Shown here one piece after another: positions 44,105 to 54,400 of a stretch of 64,000 nt of DNA. The first letter of the stretch is position 1, and each line of letters starts with the position of its first letter. A program made the position numbers and the translations under genes. The notes under the pieces are model-generated. The model saw only the letters and a program-made list of their open reading frames with translations. It was not told the origin of the DNA and searched no databases. Source of the DNA: Rhodovarius lipocyclicus (GTDB lineage: Bacteria; Pseudomonadota; Alphaproteobacteria; Acetobacterales; Acetobacteraceae); contig NZ_JAAABL010000006.1 in NCBI RefSeq assembly GCF_009900765.1, positions 1-64,000 of the forward strand, given 5' to 3'.

Positions 44105-47100
44105 CTACAGCAGGTCGATCCCGGTCGCGGCCATCAGCTGGTCCCGGCCATTCGCTTCCGGGCTGCTGAGCAGCGAGAACGCGACCGACGCCGCCGCGGC
44201 ATCGCCCGCCCCCACCGCCGCGTCGTAGCTCGCATGCCCCGACGCATCGGCGGAGCGGCCGAACACGCTCTGGTACAGCTTCTCCAGATAGGCCTCGCTG
44301 GACAGCCCGTCGAAGCGGTTCCCGTATTCCTGGGATTCCACGAAGACCCTGGTCAGCTGCTGCTGGCTCATCCCCGCTTCCATCTGGTTGTCCCAGTGGC
44401 GCAGCTCGCCGATGCTGGCCTCGCGGCCCAGCAGGGCGCGGAAGTTCCAGCCCACCCAGGCCATCTCCACGTCCACCGTGGCGATGCCCTTGGCGGCATA
44501 GCCCAGCGGGTCGCCGCTGGCCTCGGCGGAGCGCACGACGCCATCGGCCACGGCGGCGCGCCCGGCGGTGCCGCCGATCGCGTTCGCCACACCCGACCAG
44601 TAGCTCTGCGCCCCCGCATCCGCCCCCCGGCCCAGCACCTGCTGGTACAGGTTGTCGATGTAGCTGGAGAGGGTGCTGACCGCGCCGCTGGCATGGCCCT
44701 CGGGCGAGTCGAGCAGGCCGCGCGCCAGGTCCTTGATGGCCAGCCCCGCTTCCACCTGCTCCGTCCAGTAGGACAGGCCCTTGATGTCGGCCTCGCGGCC
44801 CAGGATGCCGCGATACAACGCCTCGACCTGGGCGGGGGCGGAGGAACCCGCGAAATCCACCCGGCCATCGACGAATTGCAGGCGCTCCACCTCGGTCACA
44901 TGGGTGCTGCCCTGGCGGCCGCCGATGGCGAAGTCGAAGCCCTTGATGCCGCCATCCGTGCCGACGATGAAGCCGCCATCGCCGCGCGCCAGCGTGTCGA
45001 AGCGCACCACGTCGAAACCCGCGCCGCCATGGATGGTGTCGCGGCCCAGCGTGGCCGTGAACACGTCATTGCCGGCGGTGCCGGTAATCGCGTCGCTGCC
45101 CGCCGTGCCCTGCGCGCGGGCGGTCTGGAACACCACGTCGTCGCGCTGGGAGAGGTTGACGATGCGCAGATCGCCCGAGGCCGCCGTGTCCGGCGCGCCG
45201 AAGGCATGCACACCGCCGTCATAGGTGGCGGCCATGTATTCGGCCAGCGCGTCCTGCTCCGTGCCCTTGGCGGCAAAGCTGGCCGCGCCGTCGGACAGCG
45301 CGGCATTGCCGGACAGGTCGATGCGGCTGCCGGCGATGGTCACCGCCGGGAAGGGGTAGCTGTCGCCGCCATCGGCCAGGAAGTTCAGCGTCACCATCTT
45401 GATGGCGCGGGCGGGGTCGCCCACCACCACGCCGTCGCGCACCAGCTCCTGCAGCACGCTGCCGTCATCGGCCAGGATGGCGGCGCTGCGGATGCGGGTG
45501 CCGGCGGTGGCCACGGTGGCCGAGGCGCCGGAGCCGCTGATCACCTGCGCCGTGCCGGTCGGGTCCCAGCTGAAGGCGATACCGCCCCACTGGCCGAACT
45601 GGCCCGGGGTGGCGCTGCCGTTGGAGGCCGCGACCGAATGTTCCAGCAGCACCTTCAGGTTCGCCGCCGTGACCGCCACGATCGAGAGCGCGTTGTTGAA
45701 GCGCAGGGAGTTCTCGATATCCAGCTGGCTGACGCCGCCCTGCGGCTTGCCGGCCGAGAGGTTGGCCAGCGGCGCGAGCTCCGCCGCCACCGCCCCGGTG
45801 GAGTAGGAGCCGATCTCGGCGCGGATGCCGCCGCCATTCTTGTGGCTGACCAGCACATCGGAGGCGAGCTGGCGGGCCACGAACAGGTTGGCGTCGGCCG
45901 AGAGGTTGCCGAGGTTCGTCTCCTCCGTCCGCACCTCGCCGCGCCGGCCTTCCAGGAAGGTCTTGGTGGCGCCGAACAGGCTGCCGTCCTTGGTGTTGAT
46001 GACGGCACCCACCGCGTTGGTGATGGCGCGCACGTCGCCGCCGCGGGTGCCGGCGGCATAGGGGTCGGCCGCGCCCCACAGCGCCTGCACCGTGGCGTCG
46101 GTCGTCACATAGGCGCCGCTCACGGCGCCATCCACGCCGCCCACGCCCAGCGGGCCGGCACCGTCCGGGTCCGCGATCAGCACGCCATCGGCGTCGAAGG
46201 TCGCGACCAGGCGGCCGACATAGCTGTATTCATTGCCGGTGGAGGTGATCAGCACCGGCTTGCCGTCGGCGCCATGCAGCACCACCGGGTCGGTCTCCAG
46301 CGCGCGGTCGCCGCTGCGCAGCACGTCGTTGCCGTCGGCGAAGATGGCGTGGCTGCCGGCGGAGATGATGATGTCCACCCCCTTCAGCAGCGGGGCCAGG
46401 GCCAGCTCGTTCTGATATTGCTGCAGGTGCGACAGCAGGACGATCTTGTTGATCCCCTGGGCCGCCATCGCGTCCAGATAGGGCTGCAGGATGGCGGCCA
46501 GCTCCGCCATGTTGTCCCGCCCGCCATCGGCCGCCGGGTCCAGCACCGTGGTCAGGCCGGTGGAGGAGATGGAGGCCAGCAGCTGCGTGGTCACGGCCAG
46601 CACGCCGATGGTCTGCCCGCCCTCGACGATGGTGGTCCAGGGCGCGATCTGCACATCGGCGGCCTCGGCGGCCACCGCGGTGTTGTCGGCGATGGCAGCG
46701 GCGGTGGTGGCGTAGGTCGAGGCCTCCCGCAGGGTGGCGGTGAACAGCGCGCGGATGTTGCTATCGGCCGCGAAGTTCAGGTTGGCCGAGAGGTAGGGGA
46801 ACTGCGCGCCGATATTGGTCAGCCGGGCGGCGGCCGTGGCGGCGGTGGTGTTGGCCGTCACGTCGATGACCGAGGCGAGCGGGTTGGTGCCCAGGTCGAA
46901 CTCATGGTTGCCCAGCGCCGAAGCCTGCACGCCGATGGCGTTCAGCATGGCGATATCGGCCGAGAAGAAGGCGGGCGAGGTGCCGAACAGGTTGGAGAGC
47001 TGGGAGGCGGAAACGCCCAGCACCTTGGCGTAATACTCGCGCAGCACCGGGATCAGCGTGGGGTCGGTGCCCGCGGCGCCGAAGGGGCCCGGCAGGAAAT

Positions 47101-48793
47101 TGTCGCCGCCCGACAGGGTGATGGAGTTGGCGAACTGGTCTTCCAGCTTGTCCACGATGGCGGCGAAGCGGTCGGCGCGCTGGGTGGCCAGCAGACCGGC
47201 CTCGAAATCGCTGCCGTGCAGGATCTGCAGCGTGTAATTGCCGGTGGAAGCGGTCGAGAGGCTGTAGGCGGTGGTGGTGCCGCTCACCTCATTGGCCGTG
47301 ACCAGCTTGGCGGGCTGGCCGCCGCTGGCGGGGATGAAGGTGGAGACCTCGGGGCCCGTGTCGCCGCCCTTGGCCACGAAGCCCTGGTAGGAGATGGCGC
47401 TGGGCCCGTCCACGCGGAACACCATGTTGCCGTTGTACCGCTCCAGCCCCACGAAGGCGTAGAGCTGCCCGTCGATGGTGCCCAGCGCGATGCCCTCGGG
47501 CTCGGCGCCCTTGTTGTCGCTGCGGCCGTCGTCGTAGTTGGCCGGGAACTGGCTGGCCACGATCTGGTCGATCAGCTGGCCGCTGTCGAACACCTGCGTC
47601 AGCGTGGTGGCGGCACCCGCGCCGTTCACTTCCCACACCGAGAAGCTGTGGCCGCCGAAGGTGACCAGCTTGTCCAGGTCGCCATCGCCATCCGTGTCGC
47701 CCGCCCAGCGGGAAACCTCGAGCCGGCCCAGATCGGCATCGCCCCGGCGGGACTGGATGGCCGAGAGCAGGCTGGCATCCAGCGCCGGCATGCCGGCCGG
47801 CGGGGTGGAGCCGGAGGAAGGCACCAGCGCCGAGATGCGCACCGCCTCGACATAGGAGCCCCATTCGCGCGCGTCGCCTTCATTGGCGGTGACCAGATAG
47901 GTCTTGCCGCCGGAGGTGAAGCTGGCGATCGCGTCGGGGTTGTACATGCCCGAGACCGGCACCTGGCGGATGATCGCCCCGCCGTCGCGGTCGGAGGTGT
48001 CGATGCCGTTGCCAGCCAGGCTGAAATCCTTCAGCCCCAGCGGGATGATGGTCTGCCAGCCGAGCGGGCCCGAAGCCGCATCCAGGTTGAACACGCCGAT
48101 GGCGTTGTTCTCCTGCAGGGTGACATAGGCGGTTTTGCCGTCGGCGGAGACGGTGATGTATTCCGGCTCCAGGTCCAGCGAGGGCAGGACGGTGTTGTAG
48201 CCGGCGCTGCCGGGGATGGCGTTGTTCAGCTTCACGCCCGCGGCCCGCAGGGCGGCGGCCTGGCTGTCGAAGGCACCGAAACCGTAGGAGGTGGCGGTCC
48301 AGCTGGCCACGTCGAGCACGACCACGGCGCCCGCCGGGTCGGCGGCGTAGTTGGCGGTGGGCTCGCCCTCGATCGCGACCAGCGCGCGGGTGCCGTCGGG
48401 GGTGAAGGTCACCATGTCCGGCACGGCGCCGACCTGGGCGGTGGCGCGCCAGGTGGCGGCGGTGCCGGCGCCGTCCACGGTGAACACCGCGACATAGCCG
48501 TCGCTGCCGGCCGTGGGGCCGTCGAAGGTGATGGCCAGGTTGTCGCCCTTGATGGCGACCGAATTGCCGGTGCCCAGGCTGACGGCCCCGCCGCCCGGCG
48601 CCTGCACGGCGGCCTTGCCGATGGAAAAGGCCAGCGCGCCGGTGGTGGCGTTCAGCGCATCCACCCCATTCGCACCCAGCACATAGACCAGGTTGCGCGC
48701 GGCGTCATAGGCCGAGACCTCCGCCCCGGTGGCGGCGCCGCCGGCAAGGGAAGTGTTGCTGACGGTAAAGATCGGTGTGGCGGTGACAGACAT
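44105..48793 (-). CDS. Secreted 'choice-of-anchor I'/5'-nucleotidase-like RTX protein with DUF4214 repeats
   Basis: A 1562-residue acidic, Cys-poor protein without a classical signal peptide. Residues about 1-500 form a propeller-like 'choice-of-anchor I' region (DLEPEYITVSADGKTAYVTL, NEGDAREWG, DGRSDNKGAEPEGI). Residues about 525-1130 resemble UshA-type metallophosphatases: LQILHGSDFEAG, SGGDNFLPG, ALGNHEFDLG (about 629), LLSHL and GSHAIF. RTX nonapeptides follow near 1228 (GSDAITGTAGNDVF, DTIHGGAGFD), then three DUF4214 units (LYRGILGREAD, LYQQVLGRGAD, LYQSVFGRSAD). This layout suggests type I secretion through a C-terminal signal; no T1SS genes are in the window. ATG at 48793 is chosen; 48823 is a possible alternative. 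Confidence 0.85.
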   Translation of the reverse strand: MSVTATPIFTVSNTSLAGGAATGAEVSAYDAARNLVYVLGANGVDALNATTGALAFSIGKAAVQAPGGGAVSLGTGNSVAIKGDNLAITFDGPTAGSDGYVAVFTVDGAGTAATWRATAQVGAVPDMVTFTPDGTRALVAIEGEPTANYAADPAGAVVVLDVASWTATSYGFGAFDSQAAALRAAGVKLNNAIPGSAGYNTVLPSLDLEPEYITVSADGKTAYVTLQENNAIGVFNLDAASGPLGWQTIIPLGLKDFSLAGNGIDTSDRDGGAIIRQVPVSGMYNPDAIASFTSGGKTYLVTANEGDAREWGSYVEAVRISALVPSSGSTPPAGMPALDASLLSAIQSRRGDADLGRLEVSRWAGDTDGDGDLDKLVTFGGHSFSVWEVNGAGAATTLTQVFDSGQLIDQIVASQFPANYDDGRSDNKGAEPEGIALGTIDGQLYAFVGLERYNGNMVFRVDGPSAISYQGFVAKGGDTGPEVSTFIPASGGQPAKLVTANEVSGTTTAYSLSTASTGNYTLQILHGSDFEAGLLATQRADRFAAIVDKLEDQFANSITLSGGDNFLPGPFGAAGTDPTLIPVLREYYAKVLGVSASQLSNLFGTSPAFFSADIAMLNAIGVQASALGNHEFDLGTNPLASVIDVTANTTAATAAARLTNIGAQFPYLSANLNFAADSNIRALFTATLREASTYATTAAAIADNTAVAAEAADVQIAPWTTIVEGGQTIGVLAVTTQLLASISSTGLTTVLDPAADGGRDNMAELAAILQPYLDAMAAQGINKIVLLSHLQQYQNELALAPLLKGVDIIISAGSHAIFADGNDVLRSGDRALETDPVVLHGADGKPVLITSTGNEYSYVGRLVATFDADGVLIADPDGAGPLGVGGVDGAVSGAYVTTDATVQALWGAADPYAAGTRGGDVRAITNAVGAVINTKDGSLFGATKTFLEGRRGEVRTEETNLGNLSADANLFVARQLASDVLVSHKNGGGIRAEIGSYSTGAVAAELAPLANLSAGKPQGGVSQLDIENSLRFNNALSIVAVTAANLKVLLEHSVAASNGSATPGQFGQWGGIAFSWDPTGTAQVISGSGASATVATAGTRIRSAAILADDGSVLQELVRDGVVVGDPARAIKMVTLNFLADGGDSYPFPAVTIAGSRIDLSGNAALSDGAASFAAKGTEQDALAEYMAATYDGGVHAFGAPDTAASGDLRIVNLSQRDDVVFQTARAQGTAGSDAITGTAGNDVFTATLGRDTIHGGAGFDVVRFDTLARGDGGFIVGTDGGIKGFDFAIGGRQGSTHVTEVERLQFVDGRVDFAGSSAPAQVEALYRGILGREADIKGLSYWTEQVEAGLAIKDLARGLLDSPEGHASGAVSTLSSYIDNLYQQVLGRGADAGAQSYWSGVANAIGGTAGRAAVADGVVRSAEASGDPLGYAAKGIATVDVEMAWVGWNFRALLGREASIGELRHWDNQMEAGMSQQQLTRVFVESQEYGNRFDGLSSEAYLEKLYQSVFGRSADASGHASYDAAVGAGDAAAASVAFSLLSSPEANGRDQLMAATGIDLL

Positions 48794-48858
48794 GACAACC
48801 CCGGCAATGTTTGGTCCATGCATGCTGTCTGGCGGCGCGCGCGTCTTGGGCGGGATGG

Positions 48859-48873
48859 TTAACGCGGAGTTAA
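48859..48873. promoter_or_regulatory. Perfect CtrA-type site
   Basis: TTAACGCGGAGTTAA exactly matches TTAA-N7-TTAA, the full consensus of the alphaproteobacterial cell-cycle/motility regulator CtrA. It lies between the divergent RTX protein gene (start 48793, 66 bp away) and the glycosyltransferase-like gene (start 48944, 71 bp away). A GC palindrome (gcggggcttgccccgc) lies nearer to the latter. TTAA pairs are rare in DNA this GC-rich. Confidence 0.55.
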
Positions 48874-48943
48874 TGTTACATGACACGGATGTGGCAGAAA
48901 CGCGGGGCTTGCCCCGCCGCGCGCATGCGGCCATGAGGCGCTT

Positions 48944-50449
48944 GTGAACCAGCCTGACGAAAACCGGATCGGCCCCTTCTGGTGGGCGGCGCTCGCGGCG
49001 CTGCCCGTCATCGTCTTCCTGCTGCGGGCCATCGGCTTCCCGCCCAGCGTGATGGACTGGGATGAGAGCCTGTACCTGCTGCAGGCGCGCGAATGGCTGC
49101 ATGGCGGCTGGCCGCTGGTGGCGGTGTGGGACATGCACCCGATCGGCGCGCCCGGCCTGTTCACCCTGGCCATGGGCATCATGGGCGAGAGCCTGTTCGC
49201 CATCCGCATGCTGGGGGTGGTCGCGGTCACGGCCACGGGCTGGGGGCTGTTCGCGGCGGTGCGCGCCGCGGGCGGGGCGCCGGCGCTGGGTTTCGCCGCC
49301 GCCCTGATCTATGCCGGGCAATCCCTGGTGCTGGGCGGGCTGTCCGTGAACACGGAGATCCTGTTCGCCCCCTTCACCACCGCCGCCCTGGCCCTGGCGC
49401 TGCGCGGGCACAAGGCGCCGGGCTGGCCTTCGCTGATCGCGATGGGGCTGCTGGTGGGCTTCGCGCTGCTGATCAAGCCGGTGGCCGCCGCCGAGGGCTG
49501 CCTCGCCTTCCTGGTGCTGGTGGTGCCGGCCCTGTGGCGGCGCGCCCTGCCCTGGCGGCGGCTGGCGGGGTTCGCGGGCGCCTATGCCGGGCTGTGCGCC
49601 CTGCCGACGCTGGCCTTCGGCGTGCTGTACTGGGCCGCCGGGCATCTGGATGCCTATCTGGATGGCAGCTTCTACGCGCCCTTCCGCTATTCCGGCAGCG
49701 GCGCCTCGCTGGACGACGCGCTGTGGCACAGCCTGGGCGCGATGGTCACGCTGCTGTGGCCCTTCGCCTTCGCGGCACTCGCGCTGGTGTTTTCCCGCCG
49801 CTGGTCGCTGGTGCTGCTGGGCCTGGCCTGGTTCGCCGCCGCCACGCTGGCCGTGGCGGGCCCCAAGCATTTCTTCCACCATTATTTCCTTCTGTGGCTG
49901 CCGCCGCTGTCGCTGCTGGCGGCCGCGGGCGCGCTGGCGCTGGCCCAGCGCATCGCCGTGGGCCGGGAGAAATTCGCCCTGGCGCTGATGGTGGGGTTCA
50001 TCACCCTGTCGCCCTGGCGGATGGAGGCGGCGCCCCGGCTGTGGAACGGCGCCCGCCTGTTCCAGCCCGACACCGCCGCCCGCATCGCCGCCCTGATCGC
50101 CGAGGAACTGCCGCCGGGCGAGGCCATCTTCGTGCCCAACTATCAGCCCGTGGTCTATTTCCTGGCCCATGCCGGGATTCCCACGCGCTTCCCCTTCCCC
50201 GTGCACCTGACGGGCAATTTCGCGCGCCTCGCGGACAGCTCCACCGACAATGAGGTGCAGCGCATCCTGGACACGCATCCGCGCTTCATCGTGGTGGATC
50301 GCGGCTATTGGGACACGATGCGCCCGGGGGCGGCGCAGGCGATCGCGGCGGCGCTCGATGCGCGGTATGAGCTGGCCTATGTGTTCGACGACGACCGCAA
50401 CCGCATCGAGCTGTGGCGGCTGAAGCCGCCGGTACCGGAAGCGGAGTAG
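48944..50449 (+). CDS. Glycosyltransferase family 39-like membrane protein
   Basis: A 501-residue polytopic protein with about eleven hydrophobic segments. The first periplasmic loop has the acidic pattern MDWDESLYLLQAREWLHGGWPL (about residues 32-54), as in GT39/GT83 (ArnT-like) enzymes that use polyprenyl-phosphate sugars, and a C-terminal soluble domain (PPGEAIFVPNYQPVVYFLAH onward). Start is GTG at 48944. It would transfer sugars to lipid or protein acceptors at the periplasmic face; acceptor unknown. Its divergence from the RTX gene across a CtrA-type site raises the possibility of co-regulation. Confidence 0.82.
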   Translation: MNQPDENRIGPFWWAALAALPVIVFLLRAIGFPPSVMDWDESLYLLQAREWLHGGWPLVAVWDMHPIGAPGLFTLAMGIMGESLFAIRMLGVVAVTATGWGLFAAVRAAGGAPALGFAAALIYAGQSLVLGGLSVNTEILFAPFTTAALALALRGHKAPGWPSLIAMGLLVGFALLIKPVAAAEGCLAFLVLVVPALWRRALPWRRLAGFAGAYAGLCALPTLAFGVLYWAAGHLDAYLDGSFYAPFRYSGSGASLDDALWHSLGAMVTLLWPFAFAALALVFSRRWSLVLLGLAWFAAATLAVAGPKHFFHHYFLLWLPPLSLLAAAGALALAQRIAVGREKFALALMVGFITLSPWRMEAAPRLWNGARLFQPDTAARIAALIAEELPPGEAIFVPNYQPVVYFLAHAGIPTRFPFPVHLTGNFARLADSSTDNEVQRILDTHPRFIVVDRGYWDTMRPGAAQAIAAALDARYELAYVFDDDRNRIELWRLKPPVPEAE

Positions 50450-50489
50450 GCACCGTGATCCGGCCACAAAGCCCTGGCAGGATCGCCCC

Positions 50490-51293
50490 ATGCTGAACGA
50501 CCTCCTGTTCTTCGTCTCCAAGGCCTTCTGGGCGGTGGCGCGGCCGAACACGCTGGCGCTGGCGCTGGCCGTGCTGGGCCTGGCGCTGCTGTGGCGCGGC
50601 CGGCGCTGCGGCCGCTGGCCCGCCCTGCTGGGCCTGGGCTGGTATGTCGCCATCGCCGCCACGCCGCTGGCCACCTGGCTGACCTGGCCGCTGGAGGACC
50701 GCTTCCAGCGCCCCGCCACCCTGCCCGCCCATGTCGACGGCGTGGTGGTGCTGGGGGGCGCGGTGGATGTGGAGCTGACCGCGGCCCGCGGCCTGCCCGC
50801 CCTGAACGGCGCCGCCGAGCGCATGACGGAGGCCGTGGCGCTCGCCCGCCGCTATCCGCAGGCGCGCATCCTGTTCACCGGCGGCGCGCCCAACCCGCTG
50901 GGCGGGGAGCTGACGGAATCGGGCGCGGCCCGGCTGATCTTCGAGAGCCTGGGCCTGACCGGCCCGCGCGTGCTGTACGAGACCACCGCCCGCAACACGC
51001 ATGAGAACGCGGTGGCGAGCCTGGCGCTGGCCCGCCCGCAACCCGGCGAGACCTGGCTGCTGATCACCTCCGCCAGCCACATGCCGCGCTCCATGGGCGT
51101 GTTCCGGCAGGCGGGCTGGCGGGAGATCGTGGCCTGGCCGGTGAACTACAGCACCGGCACGACCAGCATCTCGGCCTTCGACACGCCGCTGGGGCAGCGG
51201 CTGTCCCAGGCGGAATGGGCGTTGCGGGAATATACCGGGCTGGTGGCCTATCGGCTGCTGGGGCGGACCGGGGCGCTGTTCCCGGCGCCTTGA
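50490..51293 (+). CDS. YdcF/ElyC-family (DUF218) protein
   Basis: A 267-residue protein with two N-terminal membrane segments (LALALAVLGLALLW and ALLGLGWYVAIAATPLATWL) and a DUF218 domain: DGVVVLGGAVDVELTAARGL (about 85-105), RMTEAVALARRYPQARILFTGGAPNP and TRNTHENAV-like ARNTHENAVASLALA, ending with WLLITSASHMPRSMGVFRQAGW. ElyC of Escherichia coli is linked to undecaprenyl-phosphate and envelope integrity; enzymatic activity is not established. It follows the glycosyltransferase-like gene by 40 bp, so the pair may share a transcript related to lipid-linked sugars. Confidence 0.88.
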   Translation: MLNDLLFFVSKAFWAVARPNTLALALAVLGLALLWRGRRCGRWPALLGLGWYVAIAATPLATWLTWPLEDRFQRPATLPAHVDGVVVLGGAVDVELTAARGLPALNGAAERMTEAVALARRYPQARILFTGGAPNPLGGELTESGAARLIFESLGLTGPRVLYETTARNTHENAVASLALARPQPGETWLLITSASHMPRSMGVFRQAGWREIVAWPVNYSTGTTSISAFDTPLGQRLSQAEWALREYTGLVAYRLLGRTGALFPAP

Positions 51294-51396
51294 GGGCGCC
51301 GCCCGCGCGGCGCCTCCCGGTCTTTTCCGTCCTGCCCGGCCGGCCATTCATGGACGAGGATTCAGCATCCGGACTCTTGCAATACAGACAAAACGG

Positions 51397-51434
51397 TTCA
51401 GGTTGGGTTCAGCTAGCATTCAGTTGCCGTTCAG
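51397..51434 (+). promoter_or_regulatory. Four TTCAG direct repeats at exact 11-bp spacing
   Basis: TTCAG begins at 51397, 51408, 51419 and 51430, each exactly 11 bp apart, ending 30 bp before the ATG of the RND pump gene. Direct repeats phased at 11 bp are the typical binding pattern of OmpR/PhoB-family response regulators, which bind as head-to-tail dimers. This suggests two-component control of the pump; no such regulator lies in the window. Confidence 0.6.
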
Positions 51435-51464
51435 CTTCCACCTTGCCGCTGGATCCACCGTCCC

Positions 51465-54400
51465 ATGCTCCGCCATCTCGTCGCCTTCTCGCTCGCCAAG
51501 CGCGCCCTGCTGCTGTTGCTGTTCCTGGGCTTTCTCGGCGCCGGGGCCTGGGGCTTCAACCAGCTGAACATCGAGGCCTATCCGGACCCGGTGCCCCCCA
51601 CCGTGGTCATCATCACCCAGAATGCCGGGCAGAGCGCCGAGGAGATCGAGCGCTACATCACCATCCCGATCGAGGTCGGGCTGTCCGGCATGCCCAACCT
51701 GAACCGGGTGCGCAGCCAGTCGCTGTTCGGCCTGTCGGTGGTGCAGGCGCAGTTCAGCTACGCCTACAACTATGAGCAGGCCCTGCAGCAGGTGCTGAAC
51801 CGGCTGGGCCAGCTCTCGGGCCTGCCGCAGGGGGTGCAGCCCTCCATCAGCCCCTGGTCGCCGATCGGCGAGATCATGCGCTATCGCGTGGAGGGCCCGC
51901 CGGGCTTCTCCCCCACCGACCTGCGCGTGATCCAGGACTGGGTGCTGCAGCGCCGCTTCCGCCGGGTGCCGGGCGTGGTGGACGTGACGGCCTTCGGCGG
52001 CCCGTCCAAGGCCTACAATGTCATCCTCGACCTGCCGCGCCTGACGGCCTTCGGGCTGGACGTGCCCGATGTGGTGAACGCCATCGGCCAGGGCGGCGCC
52101 ACCGTGGGCGCCGGCGTGCTGAACATCGGCCCCCAGGCCGCCGTGGTGCAGGGCGTGGGCCTGATCCGCAGCGTGGAGGAGGTGGAGCAGGTGGTGCTCG
52201 GCAGCCATGGCGGCGTGCCGGTGCTGCTGCGCGATGTCGGCCGGGTCGAGACCGCCTATCTGCCACGCCTGGGCATCGGCGGGCATGAGGCCTCGGACGA
52301 TGTGGTGATGGGCGTGGTGCTGATGCGCCGCGGCGAGCAGACCCTGCCCACCATCCGCGCGGTGGAGGCCGAGGTGCAGGCCATCAATTCCGACCACTCC
52401 CTGCCGCCGGGCGTGCACATCCATGTGCTGTACGACCGCAAGGAGCTGGTGGAGCTGACCACCCACCATGTGGTGCACAACATCATCCTGGGCGTGTCGC
52501 TGGTGGTGCTGATCCAGTGGCTGTTCCTGGGCGACCTGCGCGGCGCGCTGGTGGTGGGCGCCACCATCCCCTTCGCCTTCTTCTTCGCCGTGCTGGTCAT
52601 GCTGGCGCGCGGCGAGAGCGCCAACCTGCTCTCCCTCGGCAGCCTGGATTTCGGCCTGCTGGTGGATGCGACCGTCATCATGGTCGAGAACATCTACCGC
52701 CACCTGCATATGTCCAGCCACGGCCATCCCCCGGCCCACAAGATCGGGCCCTTCAGCCGGTTGCAGCAGACCATCCTGGGCGCGAGCACGGAGGTGGGCG
52801 GCGCCATCTTCTTCTCCGCGCTGATCATCGTGGCGGCCTTCCTGCCGCTGTTCACCATGGGCGGCATCGAGGGCCGCATCTTCGGCCCCATGGCCAAGAC
52901 CTATGCCTATGCCATCGCGGGCGCGATGATCGCCACCTTCACCGTGGCCCCGGCGCTGGCCGCCCTGCTGTTCCGGGAGAACGCGCAGGAGAAGATCATG
53001 CCGCTGGTGCGCTGGCTGGGCCGGGCGCATCTGTGGCTGCACTACTGGGGCATGGCGCGGCGCGGGGCGGTGGTCGCCATTTCCTGCGCGCTGCTGGCCG
53101 GCGGCGTGTTCGGCTTCACCCGCCTGGGCGGCGAGTTCCTGCCGACGCTGGAGGAAGGCTCGATCTGGCTGCGCGCCACCATGCCCGCCACCATCAGCCT
53201 GGAGGAAGGCAACGCCACCGTGAACCGCATGCGGCGCGTGGTGATGGAATTCCCCGAGGTGGTCACCGTCACCTCCCAGCAGGGCCGCCCGGATGACGGC
53301 ACGGACACGGCGGGCTTCAACAACGCCGAGTTCTTCGTGCCCCTGCGCCCGATGGAGGAATGGACCACCGCCCGCACCAAGGACGCGCTGGTGGCCGCCA
53401 TGCAGGCGCGGCTGGAGCGCGAGTTCCTGGGCGTGGACTTCAACTTCAGCCAGGCCATCAGCGACAACGTGCAGGAGGCGGCCTCGGGCGTGAAGGGCGC
53501 CAACGCCCTGCGCGTGATCGGCCCCGACCTGCCCACCCTGGCGCGGCTGGCCGAACAGCTGCGCGCCGTGATGGCCGAGGTGCCCGGCATCGCGGACCTG
53601 ACGGCCTTCCGCACCCTGGGCCAGCCGACGCTGTCCATCCGCATCGACCGGGTGCGGGCCGCGCGCTACGGCCTGTCGGTGAACGACATCAACACCGTGA
53701 TCCAGAGCGCGGTCGGTGGGCAGGAGGCCGGGCGGCTGTATGAGGAAGGCGGCGACCGCAACTTCCCCGTCATGGTGCGCCTGGAACCCTCTCAGCGCGC
53801 CGACCCCGCGGCGATCGCGCGCATTCCCATCAGCTCCACCTCCGGCGCCACGCTGGGCGATGTGGCCGATATCCGCCTGACCACCGGCGCCAGCACCATC
53901 TTCCGCGAGAACAGCGCGCGCTTCGTGCCCGTGAAGTTCAGCGTGCGCGGGCGTGATCCGCAGAGCGCGGTGACCGAGGCCGAGGCCCGGGTGCGCGAGC
54001 GCGTGCAGATCCCCCCCGGCTACAGCCTGGAATGGGTGGGCGAGTTCCGGAACCTGCAGGAAGCCATCGCGCGGCTGAAGGTGGTGGTGCCGATGGCGCT
54101 GCTGCTGATCGCCATGCTGCTCTACATCCAGTTCAACAGCGTGCGGGACGCGGCGCTGATCATGATGGTGCTGCCCTTCTCCTGCATCGGGGGGGTGCTG
54201 GCGCTGACGCTGTCGGGGCTGAACTTCTCGGTGCCGGCGGCCATCGGCTTCCTGGCGCTGTTCGGCATCACGGTGATGGAGGGCATCATCATGCTCTCCC
54301 ACTTCAAGCACCTGCTGAACCATGACGGGCTGCCCTGGCGCCAGGCGCTGGACCAGGCGGGCGAGGACCGGATGCGCCCGGTGATGATGACCTGCATGGC

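Noticed and set aside
43976-48862. A 1628-codon open frame on the plus strand opposite the RTX gene
   Set aside because: Its translation is Gly/Ala/Arg/His-rich without domains, and it mirrors the RTX gene exactly. It is a shadow frame.
48794-50824. The RTX protein frame stays open for about 680 codons upstream of 48793 on the minus strand
   Set aside because: That extension runs antisense to the glycosyltransferase-39-like and YdcF-like genes, is full of Gln/Arg/Gly low complexity and shows no domain; long antisense frames are common in DNA of this GC content. The protein start with recognisable sequence is at 48793.
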